Positions 9,795 to 23,263 of a DNA stretch of 64,000 bases are shown one piece after another. The translations under genes were made by a program, and so were the position numbers. Positions within the stretch are counted from its first letter, which is position 1; the number at the start of each line of letters is the position of its first letter. The notes under the pieces are model-generated. The model saw only the letters and a list, made by a program, of their open reading frames with translations, searched no databases and had not been told where the DNA came from. Origin of the DNA: Eucommia ulmoides. Lineage: Eukaryota > Streptophyta > Magnoliopsida > Garryales > Eucommiaceae. The DNA lies in the NCBI GenBank assembly GCA_016647705.1, contig CM028326.1, forward strand, positions 2,976,001 through 3,040,000, given 5' to 3'.

Positions 9795-11086
9795 GTAGGT
9801 GCGGGGACACTCGTGGTATACCAAAATATTATTATTATTATTTTGACTACCCTTAATCTGAGTATTTGGGAGTGCTCTAAATTAAGCAGAAAATCAAACA
9901 AGTGAGCTGGATTTTCTTTCCCGGCAGTTAATACGTAAAAAAAAGGGCGGTTAGATCTTGAGTGGACCCCATTTGGGACACGTGTAATCTTAGGAGTGGT
10001 GTTCCAAATAAACAAATCTCGGCCGCACAAACCTTGATCACGTGGTTGACTTCTTTACATCACATGGCTCGCCCACCCTGCCAATTCCAACCGTGACCAC
10101 GCGTGTTTGACTTAACAATGTTTTTTAATACGTTGGAATGGAATGTAATGATAATAGGATTGAAAATTGAAAATTTAGTTTTGGCCCTAGTAGAAATTCC
10201 AACACCCTCCCACAATCGTGGCTGGGGATTGATTCCCTTCCCATTCATATATGGGTGTGAGATTTCAATCTCATTCTATTGAAGGTGCGTGTGTCAGGGT
10301 ACGTGCGTACAAAGGCGTTTAGCCTCCCACCCACCCCAACAAGAAAAGAAAAAAAAAGGGACTTAACAACGTGTTACTCTTCTAGGAGAAAATATAGAAT
10401 AGTGATGTTGCATGAACTAAATCATCCCATGTCGAATTGGAGACCTTGATTCTTACCATAACTTTTGCTTGTATTCAACAAGTATTGAATGATCAAATAA
10501 TTCAAGGAAGGGCGCACTGTAGAGGATCCTTTTAAGTAGATGACTCATCGGGCCGTCGGAGTGAAACTGAGAATCTTGTTGCACATAATCTTCTATATAC
10601 TGTTCCTAGGCAAAAAGGTTGCGCGATCAAAAATTTTTATTTAAAAAAATATATAATTTTTTTCCCCAGTAGTTAATTTTTTTTTAGTACAAACGTTGGG
10701 AGAGATTTTTGAACATCAGACCTCTCACTAAGGAGTCATTAGATAAATATTATCTTACAAGTTTTGAATTGTAGATTTTTTATTTAATAGATTTGGGTCA
10801 TTAAACGGAAATAATTTAGTCAAATTCTTTCAAAGGTTCTAAAAGTGAAAAACGAGGACTATCTGAGTGAATTTTTTTGCCTTTCGATGGTCCTAAAAGT
10901 GGTAGTCCTCCCTTTTTGGGAGTTCTAAAAAAAAAAGCCCAATAATTTATATGGGCCCAGGGCCCAAATATAGTGCTCGTGAACATTTCCCTTAGCGGCT
11001 TCCATCAAACAAATTCAAATTCAAATTCGAGATCTCTCTCACTCTCTGTGAAGCAGAAGCTCTGACCGAACTCGAACTTCGCTTCA
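9795..11086. other. Spacer between the LINE and the DRP5A-like gene
   Basis: Just after the LINE A-tract, 'gcggggacactcgtggtatacc-aaaa' followed by (ATT)n resembles the tail of the SINE family at 17170-17372 and 32047-32245, so a SINE 3' end may sit at 9797-9845. The rest is AT-rich with no recognisable gene. The last 90 bp, with 'caaattcaaattcaaattcgag' and CT-rich sequence, look like the 5' UTR of the next gene. Confidence 0.5.
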
Positions 11087-14000
11087 ATGGCAGCCGCGAA
11101 CAGCTACCTCACCACACCGACAAAAACCCCATCCGGAAAAAGCACGTCTTGCCTTTCCAAAAGACACCACCAATCAACGACAATGGAGCCATCTTCGACA
11201 TCATCGCTGCTGTCCAGCAGATCATCGGAATTCAAGACTCGGTTCGAAGCCTACAATCGGCTTCAGGCGGCTGCTGTAGCATTAGGGGAGAAGCTCCCCA
11301 TCCCTGAGATCGTCGCACTGGGAGGCCAGTCCGACGGCAAGAGCTCACTCCTTGAAGCCCTTCTCGGGTTCCGGTTCAATGTTCGCGAGGTCGAGATGGG
11401 CACCAGAAGGCCTCTTATTCTCCAGATGGTCCATGATTCAACAGCATTGGAACCCCGCTGCAGCTTTCAGGTAAATTCAGTCGACCCCCTTGGTCATTTC
11501 TATTGTTGTTAGGGTTTTTACTTCTATACATCACTTAGTTGATTTACTACGACATCATTCAAGCATGTCAACTGAATTTCGATTTTGGGCACTTAGTGAT
11601 CTGTTTCGCGCACAGACAATGGATGGAATCAATTTGTTCAAACTAAATTAGCCGAAAAATTCTTGAATCGAACTGTTAGTAAATTTGATAGGTTTGAATT
11701 AAATTCAGGGAAATTTGTCATTTCCTTGCTGAAATAGTTGTCAAAGCTAAAAGTTCTTTGCCCAAATCTTTTTTCATCTTAAATTTTACTCAAAAAAACC
11801 CCACTCTATAACAGGATGAAGATTCGGAAGAGTATGGAAATCCCATTGTTTTAGCATCTGCAATTGCAGATACTATAAAACTTCGCACCGATGCACTTTT
11901 AAAGAAGACTAAAGCTGCAGTTTCGTCCAAGCCCATTGTGATGAGGGCTGAATATGCCCATTGTCCTAACCTCACTATCATTGATACTCCGGGTTTTGTT
12001 CTCAAGGTAAACAAGCTGAGAATTATGGGTTTTGTGGTTTAAGTTTTATAGCCATTTGTATTGAACTTATTTCTGAAATTACACTGGTAGGCAAAGAAGG
12101 GTGAACCCGAGAATACACCCGATGAAATTTTATCCATGGTGAAGTCATTGGCTAGCCCTCCACATCGGATTCTTTTGTTCCTTCAGCAGAGTAGTGTAGA
12201 GTGGTGCTCATCACTGTGGTTGGATTCTATTCGTGAAATCGATCCAACACTAAGGCGGACAATAATTGTCGTCTCCAAATTTGATAACCGACTCAAGGTA
12301 CAAATGCATATATCATCTCTTATCAACTTGCTTAGTTGAATCCTGTTGGAATATATGATATTTCCTTTAGTACTTTATTTATTATTTTGTATTTCCTATT
12401 TAGATCATGTTGACAAATTTGATAGTTTCATTTATTCAATTAATTAGACCTTTTATTAGGGTGATATTGTTCCTAATTTAGCCACCGTTATATAATAACA
12501 AGATATTCTCGTTCTCTCCAAAATCGTTTAACCTTAATTGTACAAATGAAATGGCAGTAGATTAACATAACGTGTCATGTTAGTGTCGAAGTTTCCTTTA
12601 ATCGAATATATCCAAATTGGGTTTGATTTGGTTTCAAATGAAACAATGGAGGCTTCATTTCTTTTTTTCATGGCTCCCGTTGCATTTATGTATTTATTTT
12701 AGTTTAATATGTCATTTGATTGGAAGGAAATTAATTTTCAGGAATTTAGTGACCGTTGGGAAGTAGATAGGTATTTGAGTGCTAGTGGCTATCTTGGAGA
12801 GAACACTCGCCCATTCTTTGTGGCCCTGCCAAAGGAGAGGAGTGCAGTTTCAAATGATGAATTTCGAAGGCAAATATTACAGGTAGATACAGATATATTA
12901 AGCTATCTCCGGGATGGTGTTAAAGGAGGGTTTGATGAGGAGAAGTACAAGTCCAATATTGGTTTTGGTTTTCTTAGAGATTACTTGGAATCCATGCTTC
13001 AAACGAGATACAAAGAGGCTGCACCTGCGACATTGGCTTTGCTTGAACAGCGCTGCAATGAAGTCACCTCTGAATTAGCGAAATTGGAGTCCAAAATTCA
13101 AGCCACTTCTGATGCTGCACATCTTCGTCGGTCTGCAATGTTGCATACGGCTTCTATCTGCAATCATGTGGTGCATATCCCAAATCTAGACCTAAATTTG
13201 ACGCTTGAACCATGCAAAATTAAGTTATTCGGGCCTATTTGGTTTAGAATTTGAAAACGGTTTTCTGAAAAGTTTGACAACAGTTTTTATAATTTTTTTT
13301 AAAAATAATGATAATTTGTTTGGTTCGGTTTTTGAAAATGTTTGAAAACAGATTATTATTTTTTAAATGTATTATTGTGTTAAAAAAAATAAAAGTTGAA
13401 GTGATGTGATGTGGTTGATTGATTTTATTTTTTATAAAAAGTGAGAAGAAACATTATTGATGCGATTGATTGAAAATGAGAAAAAAAAAGTTACAAAATA
13501 TTTTCTAAAACTATATCATTACAATATTAAAAAAAAATATACTGATTGATTGAGAATTGTGAAAATTGTTTTGTAAAATAGTTTTTGATTTATGTTGTAA
13601 AAACAAAAATGTTTGAAATTTTTTATTTTCGAAAACAAAGCATACAACTAGATTTTTAACCCAAACAACCCCTATGAACTCCGATTCTTCCTTTTTCATT
13701 TCCTTTTAAGTTAAAACACTCGATGATTTCTGAAAGAAGTTTTTTTTTTTTGTATGATCACTGAAGGGAGCTTTGATCGATGGTGCAGCCGATCCTGCAC
13801 CAGAGCAATGGGGTAAAACCACAGAAGAAGAACAATCCGAAAGTGGTTTTGGCAGTTGGCCTTGTGTTAAAGCACATATAAAACCTCCAAACGCCACCAT
13901 TCGTCTCTATGGTGGGGCTGCTTTTGAGAGGGCGATACATGAGTTTCGTTGTGCTGCTTATTCCATTGACTGCCCCCTCGTTTCAAGAGAGAAGGTAATT

Positions 14001-15940
14001 TGTAAACTCATGATTTTCGTTGTGCTGCTTATTAATGATTCATGCATATGCTACACAGGTAGCAAATATATTACTTGCTCATGCTGGACAAGGTGGGGGA
14101 AGAGGCGTTGGAGAAGCGGCTGCAGAGATAGCACGTGCTGCTGCATGTTCGTGGCTTGCTCCACTTCTTGATGCAGCGTGCGACAGGCTTGCTTTTGTTT
14201 TGGGGAGCCTTTTCGACCTAGCGGTTGAGAGGAGTCACCAACATGGCTCCAAGTGTAAGGACTAGAAAGAGCTTTCAGTGTTAAAGTGCTTAATTGCGTT
14301 ATCAAACAGAGTCAAGTTTGATTGATTTGTTGTACGTTGATCTTTTCATTATCCTGCAGATGGGATGAAAACAGGCGATATGGATGGCTACATCGGATTT
14401 CATGCTGCTCTAAGGCAATCCTACAACTACTTTATAAAAGACCTTTCCAAAAAATGCAAGAAACTCATCAGACACCATCTCGATTCAATTACAAGCCCGT
14501 ATTCTCAGGTCTGCTACGACAATGACAGTTTTGGTGCAAACACAAACTCAATTTACAAATTCAACCCAGTTTTTATCGAGCTTTCTGATGCTGCATTGCA
14601 CGAAGAAATATCAAAAGACCAAGAAAACATACCTCCAGAGAGTAACTTATTACAGCAAACCACACCAGCAAAAATTCCAGAAGTGCTTCGAGAAAGCCAA
14701 ATCACTATTCCTGAAACCCCATCTCCCGATCAGCCATGTGATGGGAATCATGCAGGTAATAACGAGAAGTTCAAGGAGATTGGGGCGAGAAAAAGGAGTA
14801 GTAGAATGACAGTCAATGCTCGAAATGGCAGTTCAAAATCAGGCTCTGCTTACTCTGAAATTTGTTCATCTGCTGCACAGCATTTTGCGAGGATACGTGA
14901 AGTACTCATTGAGAGGAATGTCATGTCGACCTTGAACTCTGGTTTCTTAATACCTTGGTAAGCTGTTAAGGTAGTTTGGCTGCAAGGAATTAGAATAATG
15001 GAAATTTTTAAAGTTTTTTGCATGTGTTCATTTCTAATTCTAATTCCGTGAAACCAAAGTCTACTCAACATAATATTTTTAGGGTTCACGCGGGGGGGGG
15101 GGGGATTTGACACTTTGCACCCTTGAAGTTGACCTTATAGTAGTTTCAATTTGAACAGACGGCACCCTGAAGTTCCGAAATGATCCCTCTGAGTCCAAAT
15201 CAATAGTTGCATTACAATTTTGGATGACTAACGTGCACCCAACTATTTCTAAGAGTATTTTAGGGGCATTTTCATCCTCTTCTTTTGCCCTTTACAATTT
15301 TTCTATAAAAAAAAACATGTATATAATAAATGTTATGTCATATTTATATTTTTTACTTCTGAATATTCAAGCAGGAAGGAGAATGGGGAGGGAAAAGGGA
15401 TGAGGTTGGAAATGCCCATAAAGTCTCTTAAAAACAGTCACATGCGCGGAAAGTAAATATCTTCTATCCAAAAAGTAATGGGTTATAGGGATCATGACTT
15501 GTACTGTAGTGGGATGATTAGGAAACTTTAAGATGTCATACAATCCAAATCGAAACTATGGGGATGAAAGTGATATTTCGGTCAAATCTTAGGGGTACAA
15601 AGTGCCAAAACACCTTTCTTTCAGTTTTTTTTTTTTCCGTGTTCTGTGAACTTGCATTGTATATGCTGTCAAAATTATGGTTTTACAGGTTCAGGGAAGG
15701 ACTTGATTGAAAGAAACTGACTATTTTTTTTTCTTGACTAATTTATGCAGCCGGGATGAACTTTTGGTCACTGTTGGATTGGATTTGTTTGCTGTGAACG
15801 ACGAAAAATTCGTGGACATGTTCGTTGTGCCTGGGGCAATTGATATGCTGCAGAACGAAAAACAGTCACTTCAGAAACGTCAAAAAATATTACATTCTTG
15901 CCTGACTGAGTTCAAAAACGTGGCTCGGGCACTTCACTAA
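11087..15940 (+). CDS. DRP5A: Dynamin-related protein 5A-like GTPase, 8 exons
   Basis: Exons by eye: 11087-11470, 11815-12006, 12091-12297, 12742-13170, 13767-13994, 14059-14254, 14360-14957, 15751-15940. All introns are GT-AG, phases agree, and the product is 807 aa. It follows the Arabidopsis DRP5A protein as I remember it nearly throughout. GTPase motifs: P-loop GGQSDGKS (79-86), DTPG (185-188) and SKFD (254-257, in place of TKxD). A dynamin middle region and a helical C-terminus ending 'LTEFKNVARALH' follow; no PH or proline-rich domain is seen, as in this plant clade. DRP5A is known to act at the division plane in cytokinesis, unlike its plastid-dividing paralogue DRP5B/ARC5. Introns 4 and 7 hold TIR elements. 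The first ATG fits the conserved N-terminus NSYLTTPTKTPS. It looks intact. Confidence 0.93.
13235..13678. repeat. MITE-like insertion in DRP5A intron 4
   Basis: GGGCCTATTTGGTTTAGAAT at the left is answered at the right by AACCCAAACAACCCC, an imperfect inverted repeat of the 'GGnCnnnTTTGGTT' type found in PIF/Harbinger-like MITEs. The interior is AT-rich (repeated 'ttttgaaaa', 'gattgattga') with no coding. It accounts for most of the 596-bp intron. Confidence 0.5.
15095..15620. repeat. TIR element in DRP5A intron 7
   Basis: A run of G followed by GATTTGACACTTTGCACCC is mirrored at the right by GGGGTACAAAGTGCCAAAAC. Inner blocks ('tagtttcaatttg' against 'ccaaatcgaaacta') are also inverted. The ends resemble those of the elements at 365-675 and 61331-61850. 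It is non-coding and fills most of the 793-bp intron. Confidence 0.65.
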
Positions 15941-16095
15941 CAAGAACAGCTTGCAAAGTTCCACGCTCTTGTATCGGTAATTGTCCTATCCCTCTTCATT
16001 TTATTTTGTACATAATGTGCTTATTTGTTGCTGGTTATCGAAATAAATAACCTTGTACAGATATGGGCTGCATTTTTAAATAAAAGAGAATGTAA

Positions 16096-16515
16096 GGCCC
16101 CGTTTGGTTACTATTTCCATTCCTTAATTTCTGTTCCCATAATGTACAAAAGAGCATTTGGTAAACACATTTCTGTTCTTAAAAATTTGAGAGTAATTCC
16201 TGAAATTCTTAAGAATCTAAGAAACAAAAAAATGTTGATGCTCATTCACTCCCACAAAACTATTCCCACTACCACCTCGATGGCCACCACCACCACGACG
16301 CAGCCACTGTACGTTTAAAGGGAAAAAAGAACAAATGTTGCAAACAATCATGTTTCTTGTTTTTGTTCTCATAAATTAGAATAAATAATTTCAAAACAAT
16401 GGTCATTACCAAATATATTTCTATTTCCGGATGCTCCAGAATAGAAACAAAATTGTTACCCTTAGTTTATTGGAAGTAGTTTCAGCAAAAGCAGAAACAC
16501 TAACCAAATGCCACC
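16096..16515. repeat. PIF/Harbinger-like MITE, 420 bp, TAA duplication
   Basis: It starts GGCCCCGTTTGGTTACTA and ends with the inverse of GGTGGCATTTGGTTAGTG. It is flanked by TAA (16093-16095 and 16516-16518), the 3-bp target typical of PIF/Harbinger and Tourist MITEs. The centre has a Pro/Thr-like 'ccaccaccaccacgac' stretch. The diverged copy at 19690-20102 shares its interior. It lies about 150 bp past the DRP5A stop, near or inside the 3' UTR. Confidence 0.75.
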
Positions 16516-16518
16516 TAA

Positions 16519-17169
16519 ATTTTCTCATTCAATTTCCAATTGATTTGAAAACCTCATATATTTCGGCATTGTTTGATAACAAGTGTTTTATGTATTTTCT
16601 TTTTAGTAAGACAACAATAGCCTTTGTTTTGCACTTGAGAAAAGTATTTTCAAAAATCAAAAAATTAAAAAAATAAAAATTTAAGTACTTTTTTCAAATA
16701 GAAAAAATAGTTTTTTTTTTTTTTTGTTTAAATTATTCTATAAGAGATGGATGAAGATCGATGTATTGAGATCACTCGGTCCATTTTTTTTTTAAATCTT
16801 TTATGAATACTTCTGAAATTAAGAGATCATTGATGGGGATAATACTAAGATATTATTTCTATAGTACCAAACACGCTTTTGATACTTTGCTTTGAAATAA
16901 AACTATTGTTTCATCTGAATGATTTTTTTATTTTAAAAAATACTTAAAAAAACGTTATCAAACGTTGTATTTGTATTTTTTTTTTTTTTTTTGAAAGGAT
17001 AAAGAAAGGAATATTAAATAAGGGGAGGGGAAGCAACAGCTAGAAAAAAGGTGAAGGGAGCAAACTGTATGCATGAACCTTGTGCTATGTATGAAAGTGG
17101 TCCCCCTCTCCCCTATCTCCATTGTCCCTTCCCTTCTTCCAGGGACCTGGTCTCCAATATATATATATA
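16519..17169. other. AT-rich spacer after DRP5A
   Basis: Rich in A- and T-tracts, with no open frame or family match recognised. Phrases such as 'gcattgtttgataacaagtgttt' and 'accaaacacgcttttgatactttgctttg' suggest a hAT-type MITE remnant at about 16565-16890, but the ends are too worn to delimit. Confidence 0.4.
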
Positions 17170-17363
17170 TATATATTATTTTTTTTTGGTATACCCACGG
17201 TGTTTCCATACCCACATAAAGTGTAAGACTAATCTCGTTCGGGATACGTGACTGTCTCTCTCAACAAATGTTTTTCTGTAGGCTCAAACTCACGACTTTG
17301 TAGGGGTCCTTTAACTATTTTAACTCAAACGGGTTTTACTATTTGAATCACACCTTGTTGGTA

Positions 17364-17372
<9 letters not shown>
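17170..17372 (-). mobile_element. tRNA-derived SINE
   Basis: Read on the minus strand it runs from a degenerate A-box region (gtgattcaaatagtaaaacc) through 'gtttgagttaaaatagtt' and a B-box-like GTGAGTTTGAGCC to a body (acgtatcccgaacgagatta, then ggtatggaaacaccgtggg) and an A-rich tail. The head matches 2076-2160 and the body matches 32047-32245, giving one family of about 200 bp in at least three places. It is flanked on both sides by (AT)n. Confidence 0.65.
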
Positions 17373-17414
<42 letters not shown>

Positions 17415-19689
17415 TTTTATTAGAGTTGAATTTTACAACATCATCCTCGAGATGCAAGTATATTAATTAAAAATGAACCACTTAGGTTAGGTACTGTTTG
17501 GCAATGTCTAAAGAAATAAAAATAAAGGGAGAATTACTCGGAACTCTTATAACGAGATGAAAACATTCAAATTATCTTACTGGATTTTCGATTTACATTA
17601 CATATCCTAAATACCGGTTAAATATGTATGCAAAATATATCTTCTGTAAACAAAGAGTGGTTACTAATTATAATTTTAGTAATTATCTTTTAATATAATT
17701 ATAAGTAATTATATTTTAACTAATTGTTTGTTTGATTTAATTAAATAAATTTATTTGTCTAAACAATAGATTCAAAACGATATCTCAATCAATTAGTTTA
17801 GCTAAAAAAAATAACATGTATGGAATTTAACGTGGTCACTTAATAATGATTATTGTGAATCGTTATTATGTTTATTGCAAGAAAGTATGAGATTAAGTGA
17901 GTCAATCTTTAACTTTTGTGAGACTAATCTACTTATAAAATAGAGGGATAATTTGATAGTTTGGTGCTATAAATTGGTTTGAATGGTTACCATAAATAAA
18001 ATTAGGGATAATTGGTGATTGGTCCCAAATAACGGGTGTAATTTGTTATTAGTCTCATTTAAAACATAAGTTTTAATTTAATCTCTTAAATTGGTTTTTG
18101 CATGTGTATTAGTCTCGCATGTGTTCACGTCTATGTAATATTAGTAATATATATATGTATAATATATGTAACATAGTTACATGTTACAAATTACATGTAA
18201 CATAGTTACATGTATTTGTATAATATTTATTAAATTTAATAAATATTTTATACACAAATTCGATATATGTAACTGTGAAAGTGCAGTGCGTGTATTAGAT
18301 CTTTCATTTTTTTTTAATGCGCGAGACTAAAACATAAGTTGCAATTGCGTATAAGACTTTTTAAAATTAACATTTGCTTAGAAGAAAAAATAATTTTAAA
18401 AGTTTTAAAAAGTTTAACATAATTTCAAGTTTTGCCTTTAAAAGTAAAAAATTAGTTGTGTTTTTTTTTTTTTTTCTAATTTTTTTATATTTAAGAGAGA
18501 GATCGATTAAGAAATCTCTACCTAAATTATAGGGTAACTTAATTTTTAGTTTTTAATAACTTAAAATTAACTTATTTAGTTTTTATTAATATTTTAATTT
18601 ACATTAACTCTGATATCAAATACAAATTCCAAATCTTGATAATATTAATTCGATAGATTTAATTTAACGGAATGATAAAAAATTTAGTGGATGGAACCAA
18701 AGATCTTGGGTAGGGGATAAGATTTTCTGAAGGGTAAATTGTCTTTTACCCCTCTTTATTTAGTTTAATTATTATTATTTTTATTTTTTTTTTACTTTAA
18801 AAAGTTATATTGTACCTATTTCTACTTTTAAAAAAAAATGATAATTTTTTTTTTCCTGTTTAAGTTAACGAAGTATGCTTAAAAATATACGGAATTAAAA
18901 TTTTTCATCTAAATTTTAAATGAAATAGATGAAATTACCCTTTTATTATTTATTTATTTTTTTCGTTTTGGCAGATATGTTTGGGAAGAGAATTGAATTC
19001 TAGACTTTCTACAAGAGAAGTAAACTGGATATTCATTAGATTACACACCTTGCACGCCTTGCGATTAAATAATATGCTATTTGTTTTTGCGAAAAATACT
19101 TAGTTTGAAAAAAATAAAAAAAATATATTTTGATTTAATTTGCTTAGTAAGTCTTTGTCAATGTACCTCTTCAAATTGGACAAACCACCTTAGAGAACTT
19201 CTCAACCTCCCCTTGGGGGATTGAATCTAATTAGAGTTAATTAAGCAGTCAATTTTCATTTAAATTGTTCTCTTACCAGGTGGACCCTACTCTATCACCA
19301 ATAACAAAGTAGGATTACCTACAATAATGCCACCCAAAAATTAATTAATTAATTAATTTCAAATTTTTTTAATCAAGATTCAAGTCAAGCCGGCCAAGCA
19401 GACACTAATATTAGATTAGTATTACTTTTTTATTAATTTACTTTTCTTATTTAGTGGGCTCGAAATATTCTCTACAGTTCGAACCGTCATTTTTGTAGTA
19501 CAATCCAATGGGTAGTACACACGTGGAAATTTCACCATTTTGTTTTTTGTTTTTTGTTTTTTATGATCAAATTTAAATTTGTGTGTTAAGATTATTTTTT
19601 AATAATAGCTTTGATAAATTTATGAAATTCATAAGTTTATTATTGATTTTTAGTTCTAAAACTTAATACGTGTTTGATATTGAGTGATA
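17373..19689. other. AT-rich spacer without recognised genes
   Basis: It begins with (AT)n at 17370-17405 and contains repeated 'atgtaacatagttacatgta' palindromes around 18160-18210, A- and T-tracts, and possible TIR fragments (for example 'gggtaaattgtcttttacccctc' at 18735). Nothing has coding potential and no RNA gene was seen. Confidence 0.6.
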
Positions 19690-20102
19690 TGGGCTTGCTT
19701 TTTGCTCACTGATTCTTGTTCTCGCTCTTAAAATTTTGGGATTAATGTACAGAAACGCGTAACAAACACGTTTCTATTCTCAAAATTTTAGAGATAATCC
19801 TGGATCATTTCCTAAATTCCTTAAGAATATGATAAATGAAAAAATGTTGATTCATATTCACTCTAACAATTACTATCACTACCATCCAACTGGCCACCAC
19901 AACCATCCACCGGCCACCACCATCCGCTGGCCACCACCACCAAGTGGCCATCATATATTTAAAGGAACAATTTCAGGATAATACTCGTTACCAAACATGT
20001 TTCTATTTCGATAATACTCTAGAATGGAAATCGAATTCTCATCTCATCTTAATTTATTGGAAGTAAAAATAAAAAAACAGAAACACAAACCAAACGCCAC
20101 CA
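19690..20102. repeat. Diverged copy of the 16096-16515 MITE family
   Basis: It shares the interior ('aacacgtttctattctcaaaattttagagataatcctg', 'ccactaccatcca-tggccaccac') and the right end (inverse of GGTGGCGTTTGGTTTGTG) with the 420-bp MITE at 16096. The left terminus is worn and could not be placed exactly. Confidence 0.55.
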
Positions 20103-21527
20103 TATATATTGCTTTCTATCGAAAAAAATGTAGAGGTAAATAGTATTTATTGATGTGCCTATAACATCCTTAAATATATCTTTCTTATTTTTAATCGGTC
20201 TTATTTTTTTAGGTAAGTGATTATCAATAAATTCATAATTGTTACAAGGGTAAATTTGACTAAATCTCTATAAAATATTAAAATATAACCCGGAAAATAT
20301 TGGTTTATTTCGTACTTTTGACTTTTTAATGAGAGGCGACCAATCGTCGCTATTATCAATAAATCAGGTGAATTATGTTCTAAAGTTAATAGGTTGTTGA
20401 GCTCCATTGGATGACTATAAAAATTGAGTTTTTATGATTTATATATATATATATATATATATTTTAAATTAAATTATTTTTTATTTTATTTTTGAGACAA
20501 ACATGCACTTGTGGTGTAAGCATTTTGGATGGTGTTTGTTAGTAGTAACCTCCACAATCCAAAAAGCTTCATCATCATGATTTTGAATAATGAATAAAAT
20601 TCCATTTTGAGAAAGAAAAAAGAAAAGAAAAGCACATTAGTGTATGGAGGAGGACTTTGCTCCATTTTCTCTTCCCCAAACATTGTTTTCTTCTCAAATA
20701 TAATTCATACTTTGAATTTTTTTTACCCTAGCGGTTATTATTTAGACGCATGCGTTTGTGTAATCAAATCAAACAAAAAATAATTAAAATACAATTATTT
20801 ATGAATATATTAAGGGATGAAAAAATATATTTCTTTTCTTAATTAAGTAATCATATTAAATTCAACATAGTAATAATTTGTATATTGAATTCAACATAAA
20901 CTTTGATTTTTTAGTAATCAAATTTTTCTAATTTACTGATAATGTTGAATTTCACACAAATTATTGAATTCAATTCAAGGGTTAATTTCAAATTTTATGA
21001 ATAACTTAACGTGTTAAATTCAAACAAGACGATCATGATTATATAATTTAATCATGTAAAAAATAAAACAAAGGTTTTTTTGTTGTAATAGTTTTTAATA
21101 TAATTAATTATGGTAAATATTTTTTTTTACAATATAAATATTTTCGGAATATCTCCGTCCGTCAAAATTTTTAATTTTGCTAAATTTTTTAAAACATGCT
21201 TATTTTGTTTTGTTAAAAGAGTGAAGCCAACGAAATTATTTGATTTATTTAGGTCTTTAATCATGTCCTTGTTATTATTTTTGGGAGTATAAACGACATG
21301 AGTATAATTTCAAATCTCATTACTTTGAAAATAGACCATGAATTGACAGAATTTTGTACAATGAATTGTGCTTACAAGTCATAAATGTCCAATATTTCAA
21401 ACAAATTCGACTTTGACTCAATTATTATTGGACAATTATTATATAATAAATTTATTCTCCCTTCAAATACACTTTTCTTAGATAATTGTTTTCACGAAAT
21501 TCTCATATTTTCAAACCAAATTGATAG

Positions 21528-21567
<40 letters not shown>

Positions 21568-21735
21568 GAGGAAAAATCCGAAAACTCATAGATATAAGTC
21601 ATGGGTTGAGAATTGCAAGAGATTTTTTGACGAACAACAATTACTTGCTCCAATTTTCGTCCAGAGAAAAAAAATGTTGTACGGACTTTCTTGCGAAGAA
21701 AAGAATCTCTCCTAGAAGACATGATCGAAATGGTT
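20103..21735. other. AT-rich spacer with AT microsatellites
   Basis: Contains (AT)n at about 20440-20462 and 21533-21565 and scattered 'gaattcaaca' phrases. Short open frames overlap the microsatellites and are not credible genes. Confidence 0.6.
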
Positions 21736-22270
21736 TTAGTTGAAATAGATATAAGCGTCTTTGATAGGTGCTCTTAGTTTTGCGTTTTCCCTCTTTGTAC
21801 CAAAAAATATAAAGAAAAATCTGAATGGAACCCGAATAGCTACCACGTGTCTACAAAGCACGTACCACGCAGGAGAAGCTATAGATTGTTCTATACTAAC
21901 TAAGGTACGGATCTCGGGATGAGTCACTATTCCGAGTAGCATTATTCCCCAAGCTCGCAAGCTCTCGACATTAACTTGACTAAGGAAGGTGGGTTTTGAA
22001 GCTTCGACAACCCTTCCTAACCAGGGTTGGAAACCTCAAGGACAAGTCGACGCCAACATTCTCGCTCGAGAATTGTTGTAACACCTCTCGCTTATTAAGT
22101 AAAGAGTTGTTACATTCCTAGAGTAGCAACTCATTATCTCCGCATCCCACCATTCCCGCCACGTTAATGGTGATGGGCTGAGATTCGAGGAAGACTGATC
22201 AAACAAGTCTTTCCTCATCTACAAATACTAAAAGAGGAGGATCTAGCCAGGTACACATATTTTTTCTAAC
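21736..22270. other. GC-richer island of unknown nature, LTR-like
   Basis: Composition changes sharply from the AT-rich flanks to balanced sequence with many CG dinucleotides ('gctctcgacattaacttg', 'ccttcctaaccagggttgg', 'ccgccacgttaatggtgatg'). It ends at 'tctacaaatactaaaagagg', which may be a TATA-type promoter. The texture resembles LTR sequence rather than a gene. No terminal repeats were found, so the family is unassigned. Confidence 0.35.
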
Positions 22271-23263
22271 CAATACTCTGTCGAAATTATCTCAAAACAA
22301 TGAACAATAACAATTAAGCATTGATCCTATTTATGTAGAGTTGACTACATGAATCAATTTACGCTATAGTGATCAATCAAAGGTCATTCCCTCTGTCAAA
22401 TTTAATGTCATCAAATCATTTTTAATAATTTTGTCCAACGTCTTTTTAGATTTACTTCTCTCTCTAGTAACTCTTGCACTTGAACTAAATCATATTTTTT
22501 TACTGATACTTCTATGGGTCTTTTATGCACGAAAAAAAAAAACTCATTATTAACATTCGAGACAATCCATTTTTCGACTAAAATCATTAATTTTGCATGA
22601 GTGAGCACTAAAGGAGGGAGAGTGCATTACACTTTCAAAGAAAGCGAGTACAAATTTGTGGCTTGTTTTTACTGCTCCAAGGTAAACATCTTCCCAACAT
22701 CTCCAATCCCAATATCTCTCTATCTTTCTCTCTCACACACACTAAAAAGTGAAAAAACACACACATAGGCATACCAAAGTCTCTCTCTGAGTCACAGGGA
22801 TGGCTCTGAAGTCAATGTCCCAAATTTAATAATATTAATTGAAATAAAATTCCCAAAAAAAAAAGAAAAATATTCCTAATTTTCACACTACTCATCATGG
22901 GTGATTGGCATGCCCAGTTGCTCTGTTTGATGCTGATGCCCAAAACCCCAAAATTCAACCAACCCAGGCTACTAACTTACCTTTTCTCCTCATCTAAAAG
23001 ACCGTTGGGCTGCACTTTCTCGGTAGCCAATCACTCCACCCCCCCTACCCCACCAAAATCAAGAGAGAGAGAGAGAAGGAGTGCAGCATAGCTTGTGTGA
23101 GGCTTCTTCTAAGTGCATATCAAAACAAACTCATCTTCTCACCAAACCTTGTTTTTCACTCATCAACCCATCTCTCCTTCTTCTTCTTTTTCACCCAAAA
23201 TCGTCCTTCTCTCTCGGGAGCTCTGGAGAGAGAGAAAGTTGGAGGCTTTTTGCAGACCCATCT
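22271..23263 (+). promoter_or_regulatory. Upstream region and 5' UTR of the VQ gene
   Basis: CT-rich stretches ('atctctctatctttctctctcacacacac' area, 22715-22745) and GA-rich DNA (23064-23090) are typical of plant promoters and leaders. An in-frame ATG at 23081 would add 61 residues, but that extension has no conserved look (Cys- and Ser-rich, then GA-repeat coded), so I treat 23081-23263 as 5' UTR. No transcription start could be fixed. Confidence 0.5.

Noticed and set aside
11087-15940. DRP5B/ARC5 plastid-division dynamin
   Set aside because: The N-terminus, the lack of a PH domain and the C-terminal 'LTEFKNVARALH' fit DRP5A.
23081-23263. N-terminal 61-residue extension of the VQ protein from ATG 23081
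   Set aside because: The extension is compositionally like a leader (GA and CT repeats) and not family-like.
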